From positions 2,356,001-2,420,000 of the forward strand of contig CP025095.1 of the NCBI GenBank assembly GCA_002831545.1: a stretch of 64,000 nucleotides of DNA, read 5' to 3'. The notes beneath the pieces were generated by a model. The model was given only the letters and a program-made list of their open reading frames with translations, did no database searches and was not told the origin of the DNA. The translations under genes were made by a program, and so were the position numbers. The stretch comes from Streptococcus suis (GTDB lineage: Bacteria > Bacillota > Bacilli > Lactobacillales > Streptococcaceae). Positions 8,532-17,900 of this stretch are shown in pieces; position 1 is the first letter of the stretch, and each line of letters begins with the position of its first letter.

Positions 8532-11184
8532 ATTCTTTCTCCTTTTCAAGATAGCCAATGACCTCTGTTCGGATTGCCTGAGGTTCAATCCTAGCCGGCA
8601 AATCCTCTAGTGGTTCTTCTAGCAAATCAACCCCCTCAGTCCACTCGCTCCAATCTGCTAACTGCTCCTGACTCATATTGTAGTAACGGAGCAGAATGCG
8701 GTCCGAAGTCTCTGCCACCTTCAAAGAAGTCACGCATAAGCGGTCCTCTTCCAGTGCTGGATGGCTCAAAAACTGATGATCACATGGCAGATGCCCACTA
8801 TGGTTGGTCAACTGTTTGGTTAGCAAGTGTCCTTGGAAGGCTTGTGCTCTTTGGAAACTGGCAAAACCTTCCTCTACTGGGCAAATTTCAAGGGCATAAT
8901 CCAACTGACATTCTCTCAAACACTGGGCTTCTGGTGTTGGGAAGTAGCCCCAATCTCCTAGCTCTCCAGTCGCACGAAGTAGTGTCAAAGCTATCTTGCC
9001 CCTATCTAGGATTTCATACTCATGTAGGCCCTTGCTCGAAACGGTCATGGCTTGTCGACCATCTGATAGACTAATAAAACTGCGATGACGCTGAGGATTG
9101 GACGGATTTTCCCAAGCTGGATGTGGCTGATTTGGGCGTTCAACGACTTCAAAGATGGAATCCGCCAAGTGGTTCTCTGCTTCTATTCCAATATCAAAGA
9201 CTGCTCGTAAGCGATGGTCCTTGATTTGGTTGTGGAAATCGGTCTGAATGCGAATTTGGGGTTGATGGCGGTAGAGGGTCAGATAGGTGGTAAGGAGCAA
9301 GTCTTTCTTTTCCTGACTCCTTTGAGATGTTCGATGTTTAAATTCTACCAGGCGCTTCTGTTCATCTTCCAGACTTGTTTCCATAGCTATTGGCAGTTGT
9401 AGGCGGTGAGTGACCTTGGCAATGCTGACCGCTTCTGTTTGGTAGACAAGACTGAAGTCCTCTATCTGACCATAGAGTGGTTGGTCATTCTTAGGCGCCA
9501 TGAAGATATATTCATTGCCCAGATCCCCACAATCTTCAAAGCGGAGCCAGTCTTTATAGGTTTGACCCGTTCTCTTGTCTTCTAGCAAGAGCTGACCATC
9601 CACCACGTCAATACGGTAGTAATCATTCTCAAACTGTTCACTTAAACTATTGCTCACCCGAGTATCAACAATCGGCTTGACTTGGTAGGTCTGCCATGAA
9701 AATGGTGCCTGATTTTCCACTACAAAGCGGACACTAATCTGGCGGGCAAAATTGGCAGAGCGAAAAGCATCTTTTGGTAAATCGTAGCGGAAGTTGACAC
9801 CTAGATCTTCGATGGTCGCTTCTACCTCTTGGCCTTGACTGGTAAAGAGACCCAAGGCTGGCAGAGGAATAGCTGCCATGGACTGGAAGTGTTGTTCTAA
9901 CTGCCCATCTCGGAAATCCTCCTGTTCAACCACCAAATCAAGCTCTACTAGCTGGGTTTGTCGGCAGGCTGTAGTATTGAAAACCGTAAATAGTAAGCCG
10001 TCTAATTGGCTAGAATCCACCTGCTTTTCCCACCTGTCTAGGGAGCGCTGGCTCAGGAAATGAGCGACTTGCTTGACCTTCTTAAAGCGGGTTTCCATCT
10101 CACTATGCACTTGGTCTACGCTACAACCACAGATGCTATCATGGGGGGCATTCTGCAACAAGAGTTTCCAGGCATAGCGCAACTCATCTCTGGGCACCTT
10201 ATCTCCTGTTATCACCACCAAGGGTTCTACAACTTGTTCCAAGAGCTGGCTGGCCTGATCATTGGCCTGCTTGAGATAAATTCTCGAAGAGGCCGTATTT
10301 GCCAAGGTGTACCAGCCATCTGTTTCCTGGCTAGTCAATTCTCCCTTGACACGACTGAGGTCTACTGGTAACTCTTCCTTGACAGCTGCAATATATTCTT
10401 CAAAGCTTGAATGAACAAAGTCTATATCTGGATACAGTTTTCGAGCCAGTCGTAAAGCTTGGCTGAGATTTTTCTGGACAGGCTGGTGATCACAGCCATT
10501 CATCAGCAGATAGTGGGAGGTTGATGCGTATTTGCGGACATCTGCCAATTTTTTCTCCCAAAAAACACGCGCTTCTTCCTCATCAACTGGAATTTCATTG
10601 CCATTGCTGTACCAGTTAGCAAATAAAATTCCCAGAACCTGACTGCCATCTGCCCCCTCCCAAATCATCTCCGAGAAAGTGGACTGGAATTGGTCATCTC
10701 CCAGAACCTGATTATCAAAGCCAACTGGTTTGACCCCACGACCAAACAAGGCCACATCTATACCAGCCTGACGCAGTAGCTGAGGAGCCTGTCCCATATT
10801 GCCGAAAGTATCTGGATAATAGCCAATCTTCGGAGCCCGTCCCCACTTCTTGCTTTCCAAGTGACCCAGAAGGGTATTGCGCATATTGGCCTCGCTGGTG
10901 ATGAGGTAATCATCCTGCAAGATGTAAAAGGGACCAATAATTAACCGACCGTCTTGAATGTATTTCTTCAATAACTCTCGATTCTGCGGACGAATTTCCA
11001 GATAGTCATCTAGGACAATGGTCTGTCCATCTAGATGAAAACTCCTAAACTCAGGATCTGTTTCAAATAAGTCAAATAGGTCATCAAACAGCTCTACTAA
11101 GCGCATCCGATGCTCTTCCAAAGGAAGATACCACTCCCTATCCCAGTGGCTATGTGAAATAATATGAACCGTTTCTTTTCCCAT
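8512..11184 (-). CDS. GH38 alpha-mannosidase
   Basis: An 890-residue cytoplasmic GH38 mannosidase. The N-terminal metal-site motif HIISHSHWDREWYLPLEEHR is at residues 6-25. GYYPDTFGNMGQAPQLLRQAGID carries the conserved metal-binding region, and MNGCDHQP is a later family motif. The start at 11184 follows GGAGGAATAAA. In pneumococcus the orthologous enzyme removes alpha-1,3-linked mannose from N-glycan cores. The gene begins one base after the GH125 stop codon, so the two are coupled. Confidence 0.9.
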   Translation of the reverse strand: MGKETVHIISHSHWDREWYLPLEEHRMRLVELFDDLFDLFETDPEFRSFHLDGQTIVLDDYLEIRPQNRELLKKYIQDGRLIIGPFYILQDDYLITSEANMRNTLLGHLESKKWGRAPKIGYYPDTFGNMGQAPQLLRQAGIDVALFGRGVKPVGFDNQVLGDDQFQSTFSEMIWEGADGSQVLGILFANWYSNGNEIPVDEEEARVFWEKKLADVRKYASTSHYLLMNGCDHQPVQKNLSQALRLARKLYPDIDFVHSSFEEYIAAVKEELPVDLSRVKGELTSQETDGWYTLANTASSRIYLKQANDQASQLLEQVVEPLVVITGDKVPRDELRYAWKLLLQNAPHDSICGCSVDQVHSEMETRFKKVKQVAHFLSQRSLDRWEKQVDSSQLDGLLFTVFNTTACRQTQLVELDLVVEQEDFRDGQLEQHFQSMAAIPLPALGLFTSQGQEVEATIEDLGVNFRYDLPKDAFRSANFARQISVRFVVENQAPFSWQTYQVKPIVDTRVSNSLSEQFENDYYRIDVVDGQLLLEDKRTGQTYKDWLRFEDCGDLGNEYIFMAPKNDQPLYGQIEDFSLVYQTEAVSIAKVTHRLQLPIAMETSLEDEQKRLVEFKHRTSQRSQEKKDLLLTTYLTLYRHQPQIRIQTDFHNQIKDHRLRAVFDIGIEAENHLADSIFEVVERPNQPHPAWENPSNPQRHRSFISLSDGRQAMTVSSKGLHEYEILDRGKIALTLLRATGELGDWGYFPTPEAQCLRECQLDYALEICPVEEGFASFQRAQAFQGHLLTKQLTNHSGHLPCDHQFLSHPALEEDRLCVTSLKVAETSDRILLRYYNMSQEQLADWSEWTEGVDLLEEPLEDLPARIEPQAIRTEVIGYLEKEKEYGSSLF

Positions 11185-11185
11185 T

Positions 11186-12472
11186 TTATTCCTCCGGTCG
11201 TATATCATAATAATCTAAAACCAATTCGCAAAACATCATATTTGCCCAGGAGAACCACTCTCTGGAGTAAAGCGTCGGATCATCCACATGGAAACTCTCA
11301 TGCATCAGCCCAGTACCGCCATCACAGGCTATCATGGTATCCAGCAAGCGCGCTTTTTCTTCCTTGTCATCCGTTGTCAATCCTTGAATAGCCAAGGCAA
11401 TCGGCCAAATATAGCGATAGAAGGTATGACTGGAACCAAGACCCGCAGCATAGTCGCCCTCGTAGTAATAGGGATTTTCTTGACTTAAAATAGTCCGACG
11501 GGTTGCCAAATAGATGGGATCATCTTTCTGACAGTATCCTAGATAGGGAGCCGCCAACAAGCTAGGGACATTGGGGTCATCCATGATAGACTGATTGCCC
11601 AAGCCGTCTACTTCATAGGCAAAAATGGTTTCTCCCGCCTGATTCTTGGTCAGCCCGAAGGTCCGAATCCCCTGGTCAATTTCCTGCGCCAACTGTCTGG
11701 CACGCTCTGCTAAATCTGAGAATGCCTCACTGGCAAACTGCTCTGCTATTTCCCCTAAATAACCCAAGACGACGACCGCAAACATATTTGAGGGGATGAG
11801 GTAAGGGTAGATACAGGCGTCATCGCTTGGACGAAAACCGGACCAAGTCATCCCTGTATAGGTGCAGGGAGCCCCTTTTCCTTGGTGCGTGAGGGTATCC
11901 TCTAGCCGATCAGTGTCCCGTTCAAAGTTATAAGGGGAGTTTTCATGGTGCTGCTCCAATTTCCAGAGTTGAACAATTTTTTCAGCTGCCCCAAAGAAGG
12001 TCTGGTTAAAATGACTGGTTTCCCCTGTCGCTTTCCAAAGTAGATAGGCTAATTGAAGGGGATAGCAGAGAGAATCTACCTCATATTTCCGCTCCCAAAT
12101 CCAGGGTCCCATCTGAGTGTGGTCGGTCTGGTGCCCCCGCCCATTGGCTGCCTGATTAAAGGCATTGGCATATGGATCCATCAAAATAAAAGCCATTTGC
12201 CTCTCTACCAGACCTAGAATCATCTGGCGTAATTTCTCATCTTTTCTAGCCAAGGCTAAATAGGGTTTGACTTGAGCTGTCGAGTCCCTCAACCACATGG
12301 CTGGAATGTCCCCCGTTAAGACAAAAGTAGTCCCATCTTCCAGTTGACTAATGGTCCTGTCAAGCGTATCCGTATAACACCTTTCAAATACACTCCCCCA
12401 GCTTGGGTGGTCTGCTGTTTTCTTCTGAATGCCTATCAGCCAGTTCTCTATGATTTCTTTTGTGTAAAACAT
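11186..12472 (-). CDS. GH125 exo-alpha-1,6-mannosidase
   Basis: A 428-residue GH125 enzyme with an (alpha/alpha)6 toroid fold and no signal peptide. Recognisable motifs are MWLRDSTAQVKPYL near residue 60 and DDACIYPYLIPSNMFAVVVLGYL and DPNVPSLLAAPYLGY in the middle. In pneumococcus GH125 trims alpha-1,6-mannose after GH92 and GH38 have acted. It is the first gene of the leftward operon GH125-GH38-ROK-GH20. Its start at 12472 has AAAAGGAGAAATC upstream. Confidence 0.9.
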   Translation of the reverse strand: MFYTKEIIENWLIGIQKKTADHPSWGSVFERCYTDTLDRTISQLEDGTTFVLTGDIPAMWLRDSTAQVKPYLALARKDEKLRQMILGLVERQMAFILMDPYANAFNQAANGRGHQTDHTQMGPWIWERKYEVDSLCYPLQLAYLLWKATGETSHFNQTFFGAAEKIVQLWKLEQHHENSPYNFERDTDRLEDTLTHQGKGAPCTYTGMTWSGFRPSDDACIYPYLIPSNMFAVVVLGYLGEIAEQFASEAFSDLAERARQLAQEIDQGIRTFGLTKNQAGETIFAYEVDGLGNQSIMDDPNVPSLLAAPYLGYCQKDDPIYLATRRTILSQENPYYYEGDYAAGLGSSHTFYRYIWPIALAIQGLTTDDKEEKARLLDTMIACDGGTGLMHESFHVDDPTLYSREWFSWANMMFCELVLDYYDIRPEE

Positions 12473-12717
12473 GATTTCTCCTTTTTATCCTTTGCTCAGA
12501 GTTCTTCCAACCTCTATCTGGCAAATCCATATAATTTTCATTAGATACAAGGTTCCTAGTATCAGTCTATACAATTCTATATGCAAATCCTATACACAAA
12601 TTAAACGCATTTTTACACAAATATTGCCAGTTTTGGAAAACGCTTTCTTTTCTTTCCCTTTCTCTATATAATAAGGAGACACCACTTATTATCAATAAAA
12701 AAAGAAAAGGATAGCCT
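12473..12717. promoter_or_regulatory. Divergent control region between GH125 operon and GH92
   Basis: This 245-bp gap carries the promoters of two mannosidase transcripts. On the plus strand a TATAAT box at 12667-12672 serves GH92, whose ATG follows at 12718. A good catabolite operator (separate entry) lies about 20 bases upstream of that box and overlaps the expected -35 position. The leftward promoter is not obvious by eye. Confidence 0.55.
12635..12648 (+). promoter_or_regulatory. Candidate CcpA cre site
   Basis: GGAAAACGCTTTCT matches the cre consensus TGNAARCGNTTNCA at all but the first and last positions. Its placement over the GH92 promoter would give glucose repression of both divergent mannosidase transcripts. 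Confidence 0.55.
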
Positions 12718-14859
12718 ATGTATACCTCCATCGTTTCAACCATTGACATCCGCTATGGTACTTATAACTCACATGCCTTTTCAAACGGTAACACCCTGCC
12801 ATTGACAGGGGTCCCTTTCGGCATGAATTATTTTGCTCCCCAGACCAGCGACCAGACTGGAAACTGGTGGTTCAATCCCTATGAACCTGTCTATCAGGGC
12901 ATTCGCTTAACCCATCAACCCAGTCCTTGGTTGGGAGATTTTGCCTCCCTCCTATTGACGCCTGTCACAGGCGAATTGAGCCGAGATAGCCTCTTTCACC
13001 GTCAATCTAGCTACCAACTGGATCAGGCTATTTTTCGACCTGACCTCCTCCAATTACAATCCAATCGCTTTCGCTTGATAAGCCGTTTAGCTCCCAGCCG
13101 ATACGGAGCCAGTTTTGAGATAGCGTCTTTTGCTAACCAGCCTATCGGAATGGTCTTCTATTCATCTGGAAAATCCATTTATCGACTGCTCAATCCTCAC
13201 CAACTCCTCATTCAGATTTTTCAGGTCAGCGCCTGCCAATCACCTGATTTCTGCATGTATGCTCTCCTAGAATTTGAAGAGGAAATAACAGAATGTTATC
13301 ATCTGGTCAAGGATCGCAAGATAGCTAAAACGGAAGTGGTGGGAGAAGATTTGCATGTTCGCATCAACTTCTCAAGCACTTCTATCAAGGGGCGTTTGGC
13401 CACCTCTTTTATCAGCCCTGAGCAGGCCGCCTTTCTATTAAAAGATGTTCCTGACTTCCCCCAAGCCCAAAAACAAGCCGAAAAGACGTGGAACCAACTA
13501 CTAGGACGTATTCAAATTCGTGACAAAAAAACAGAGGACATTAACTTCTTCTACCACTGCCTCTATCGTTGCCTACTTTACCCACAGACTTTCTATGAAC
13601 CTAGTCCTGATGGACAAGCCATTCATTTCGACCCTATCAGCAATCAGGCCAAACTAGGTAAATTTTTCACCAACAACGGCTACTGGGACACCTTCCGCTC
13701 CTCCTATCCTCTGCTTTCACTTATCTACCCAGACTATTTGGAAGAGTTTCTCCACGGCATTCTCCAACACTATCGAGATACTGGATTTTTACCCAAATGG
13801 CTATCGCCAGACGAGCGCGGTATCATGCCAGGAACTCTTGTGGATGGAGTCATTGCTGATGCGGCCTGCAAGGGACTTGTTCCTGATTTGATGGAAGATT
13901 TTCTCCAAGCCATGATTGAAACCAGTCAAAAGACCGATGCGGATCAACGTTACGGTCGCCATGGTAGTCAGATCTATCGCCAATTAGGCTATCTCCCTCT
14001 AGATTTCAATGAATCCGTTAGCCATTCTCTTGATTATGCCTACAGTGATTGGGCTATCAGCCAAGTAGCAGAAAAACTGGGGCAGGACCAACTGGCTAAA
14101 CAATACGCTCAAATGAGCCTCGGCTACCGACAGTTATTCGATAGCCAAACAGGTCTCATGCGTGCCAAGGATAGACAGAAACAATTCCGAGCAGATTTTT
14201 CCCCTCTAAGCTGGGGAAGAGACTATGCCGAATGCTCTGTCCTACAAGCAACCCTGTCCGTCTTTCAAGACATCGATGGACTGATAGAATTGATGGGCGG
14301 AAAAGAAGCCTTTACCACCTATCTGATCCAGCTCTGTAATCAGGAGCCCTATTTCTCACCTGAACAATACGGCTACGAAATCCACGAAATGTCGGAAATG
14401 GCGCAAGTCAATCTCGGTCAGCTTGCTATTTCAAATCAACCGAGCTTCCATATCCCTTATCTTTTCCAATGGTCCACAAAACCAGAATACACTAGTCTAC
14501 TCATTCACAAAATCAGACAAACAGCTTTCAAGACAGGTTTTCAAGCCTATCCAGGTGACGAGGATAACGGTAGCCTCTCAGCCTGGTACATTTTCTCCTG
14601 TCTAGGATTCTACCCTGTCTGTCCTGGAAAAGCCGACTACCAAATCGGACTACCGCATTTTAAGGAAGTAGACTTGCTACTTGCAGATCAACACAAGCTG
14701 ACCATTTCTACTCCAAAAAGCGATGCAAATTTCCAGTTTGTCAAGCAAGTTTCATTAGACAAACAAGTCGTCCAAACCATCAAGCATGACCAACTGATAA
14801 AATCAAACTGCCTAGAATTTGACCTATCTATACTACCAAGTAACGAGGCACACTCTTAG
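12718..14859 (+). CDS. GH92 alpha-1,2-mannosidase
   Basis: A 713-residue calcium-dependent GH92 mannosidase without signal peptide, so probably intracellular. Family landmarks run in order: VPFGMNYFAPQ near residue 37, LTHQPSPWLGDF, FYHCLYRCLLYPQTFYEP, then NNGYWDTFRSSYPLL near residue 320. GDEDNGSLSAWYIFSCLGFYPVCPG lies near residue 620. The enzyme removes alpha-1,2-linked mannose and would act on high-mannose N-glycans before GH38 and GH125. It is the only gene of this locus on the plus strand. The ATG at 12718 follows AAAAGGATAGCCT, a modest ribosome site. Confidence 0.9.
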   Translation: MYTSIVSTIDIRYGTYNSHAFSNGNTLPLTGVPFGMNYFAPQTSDQTGNWWFNPYEPVYQGIRLTHQPSPWLGDFASLLLTPVTGELSRDSLFHRQSSYQLDQAIFRPDLLQLQSNRFRLISRLAPSRYGASFEIASFANQPIGMVFYSSGKSIYRLLNPHQLLIQIFQVSACQSPDFCMYALLEFEEEITECYHLVKDRKIAKTEVVGEDLHVRINFSSTSIKGRLATSFISPEQAAFLLKDVPDFPQAQKQAEKTWNQLLGRIQIRDKKTEDINFFYHCLYRCLLYPQTFYEPSPDGQAIHFDPISNQAKLGKFFTNNGYWDTFRSSYPLLSLIYPDYLEEFLHGILQHYRDTGFLPKWLSPDERGIMPGTLVDGVIADAACKGLVPDLMEDFLQAMIETSQKTDADQRYGRHGSQIYRQLGYLPLDFNESVSHSLDYAYSDWAISQVAEKLGQDQLAKQYAQMSLGYRQLFDSQTGLMRAKDRQKQFRADFSPLSWGRDYAECSVLQATLSVFQDIDGLIELMGGKEAFTTYLIQLCNQEPYFSPEQYGYEIHEMSEMAQVNLGQLAISNQPSFHIPYLFQWSTKPEYTSLLIHKIRQTAFKTGFQAYPGDEDNGSLSAWYIFSCLGFYPVCPGKADYQIGLPHFKEVDLLLADQHKLTISTPKSDANFQFVKQVSLDKQVVQTIKHDQLIKSNCLEFDLSILPSNEAHS

Positions 14860-14860
14860 A

Positions 14861-14900
14861 AAAATAAATAGTCAGGGAGCAACCCCTGACTATTTATTTT
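14861..14900. terminator. Bidirectional terminator between GH92 and Endo-D
   Basis: A near-perfect inverted repeat, AAATAAATAGTCAGGG against CCCCTGACTATTTATTTT, sits between the convergent genes. It carries A and T runs on both sides, so it can end both transcripts. It touches the Endo-D stop codon. Confidence 0.85.
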
Positions 14901-17900
14901 ATTCACCTTGTTTTCTAAGCTTAGCTAACTGAGATAGGCCAGCCAGAGCCACACCAACTAACCCAAGAAGGACATACTTCTCCTGATAGGTATCACCAGT
15001 TTGTGGAAGACCGCCCTTCTGCAGAGAAACATCTCTGAACTGCTTTTCAACCTGCAGGCTATTTTCTACCATTAAATTCTTCTCTTGCTGGATAGGCAAA
15101 CCGCTGCCGACCTCCACAATTTTCGGCTGACTCTCATCAGCAACTGTTCGTGAATACAGCTCGCGACGGCCATCACTATAGACTAGGTGAGCTACCATCA
15201 TTTGACCATCAGCCCCCTCCTGAACAATTCGCTCTTTGCCCAGTGGCAAATCAGTACTGATCCGTTTGATGATTTGTCTCGGCACCAGCTCATAGGTCAA
15301 ATCCATCCTCGGTTTTTCAGGAGCTAGTAAATTCTTAGACTCCATTAAATCTGTTGTACCGACATGCGTTACCAGACTAGACTGTTCAAACAAATCAGTC
15401 CATTCACTGAGCAGCTCCTTCATCTCATCTGGACGAATACTATCCGAACCCAAAATTTTCTCAGTTTTTTCATGTAAAGAACTCAGCTCAGAAGAATTTA
15501 TAGGCCTATCTATTCCTTTCACCTCTTGAATTAGCTGATTGAGACGCCCATGATCTGCTTGGTAAAGTTTCTCCCCATCCAGCTCTCCTAACTGTTTCTC
15601 TAAAAGAGTTTGAGCGGCTTCAACCTGCTCGACTGTCCGATTGGTATCTGCTACCACAGACTTAGCTTCTTCCAAGGCAGTTTGCAAGGCAAGTTGTGTC
15701 TGCTCACTAGAATAGAGATAGGCTGTTTGGGTTTGTAGAGCCTCAATTTCTGCTATTTTCTGCTTTAGATACTCATCATTGACGATTGGCTTCGGTGAAA
15801 CAAGGACATCAAATGAAGTTTCCAAACCAGCATACCGCAAACCTAGGCTCTGACGCCCCTCTTTACGGGAATCGAAACCAACAATTTCTACTCCAGCTTC
15901 TGTCAAAGAGAAGGACTGAGTTGACTCATCGTCATAGATAATAGCAAATCGACCATTTGTGACATCCAAATCATCTCCTACAACATACTGCACTTTTGGT
16001 AACTGTTGGATTTCTAGACCGACTGCTTTTTTCTCACCCTGGGCTATATCTTCAACAACATATACCATCAGTGGCTGAGCAAGTGTTTCTCCTAGATAGG
16101 AAACGGTCAATGTTTGTTCACCTAATTTTTGCGGATCAAATCCCCTTACTGTAACTGCCGGATTGGTGGTATTCACCCGTTCAGCAGGCCAATCTCCTTC
16201 AAAAACTACACGGAATTGTGCTCCTGCAAGCGATAAAGGACTACCTTGTCGGTAAACTTTTTTCTCTAGGGGAGCTATCCATTCCATCGCTTTCACGACT
16301 TTTTCACCTTGCGGAACGCGAATGGCCAATAGATTGCTCCAATCCTTTCCTTCCTCCAGAGTACGGTAGTAAATGAACTCAGGCAAGGACTCAAAGCGAA
16401 TCGGGTCGAATATAAGATTTCCTGACTCTGTCGTTTCCAATTCTGCTAGTGGTTTTACGGCATCTGGACTAGAATAAAGCGCTATTTTCCGATTGGCAGG
16501 GACATCCTTGAAACCTACTTGAATCTGATGATTACCGAGATGACGAGCAACAGCATGGACCATCGGAATATTTGGTGTCTCCATGTCCAATTCTTCATAC
16601 ATACGCCAATTATAAATACGAATGGCCTTCCAAGGAGTACCATTATCAGAAGTCAAGACATCCAAACGCCATTCCTGCGCTCGAATTGGCTTGTCCAATA
16701 CGATGTCTGTCACATGATCACGATTGCCACGAACTTCTTTGGCTAACACCCAATCACCATTCTCATTTTTATAATAGAGATCGAAATCCTTGGTGTTCAT
16801 TAAGCCATCATTGACCGATTCACCACCTGCACCAGCATGATCCATAGCCCATCGCACGACTGTCCGAGGTTGGGTCAAACGAATATCTACATGGCCACTC
16901 AATTGATGGGAAGACCATTTATCTGACAGACTGGTAATGGTCCCATTCAACATGCCCTCAATGCCTTCTCCACCTTCTTTTTTAGCAAAACTTGAACCGA
17001 TGACTTCTGCTCCGAGAACAATGTTTTCTGCCAATGGTTTAGGAAGGCTAGTATCTTTCACCGTCATTTCCCAATCAAAGATAAACTCCCCTGCTTCCGA
17101 ACGCAAACCATTTTTCCCAACGGCATGAACTTTCAAAGCTTGGGTTCGACCTTCTGCCTGTGCAGAACGAACTAGCTGAGGGAGGTAAATCCTTGTATTA
17201 GAAGAACCTGTCAGCAATTTCCACTGTCCGTCGACCTGCGCATATACTTCATAATAGTCTGCATCATCTGTCCCTGTAAAGCTAATCACAGCTTCAGCAT
17301 CTTGGGCATTCTTCAATCGCTTAGCAAGGACTTGGCCATCTTTCGGTGCAGTAGGTGAATTTTCCTGGTCATATATAGCCAACTGCCCTAAACGAAAATC
17401 AAAATCTGACAGCGCTGCTTCATTTTCAACAACCACTTGGACACCGTACACTGTCTTTCCTGCCAGACTAGATAAATCAAAGGTCTGATCTTGCCAATCT
17501 CCTGATAGTTTAAGCAAGCGCCACGCTTCTTTATTCGCAAATTGATAATCTGGTTCAAGCGCTAGAGCTAGGGAGATATTTGTACCTTGCCCTCCTTTGT
17601 GCGCAACCCTCAAACGACTTGTTTCTGATAGAGGAATCTTGGTGGAATACAACTTAATTTCCTGCTTACCATCTTTTTCCAAATCGCCTGTAAAACGAAG
17701 AGAGTTGCCCCCATTATAGGCATCATCAAAATCATAAGCCGCAGCAAGCTTTTCACCACTTGCTTCAATCCACCACCGCCAGGTTGGTAAAATACCAGAC
17801 ACAGAGCGATAATTCCATTCCCCATCTTTGGCAACCTTGCCATCTACAAACCATTTTTTCCCGTGCCCTGTATTAAAGGAACTATTAAAATTACTGCTTG

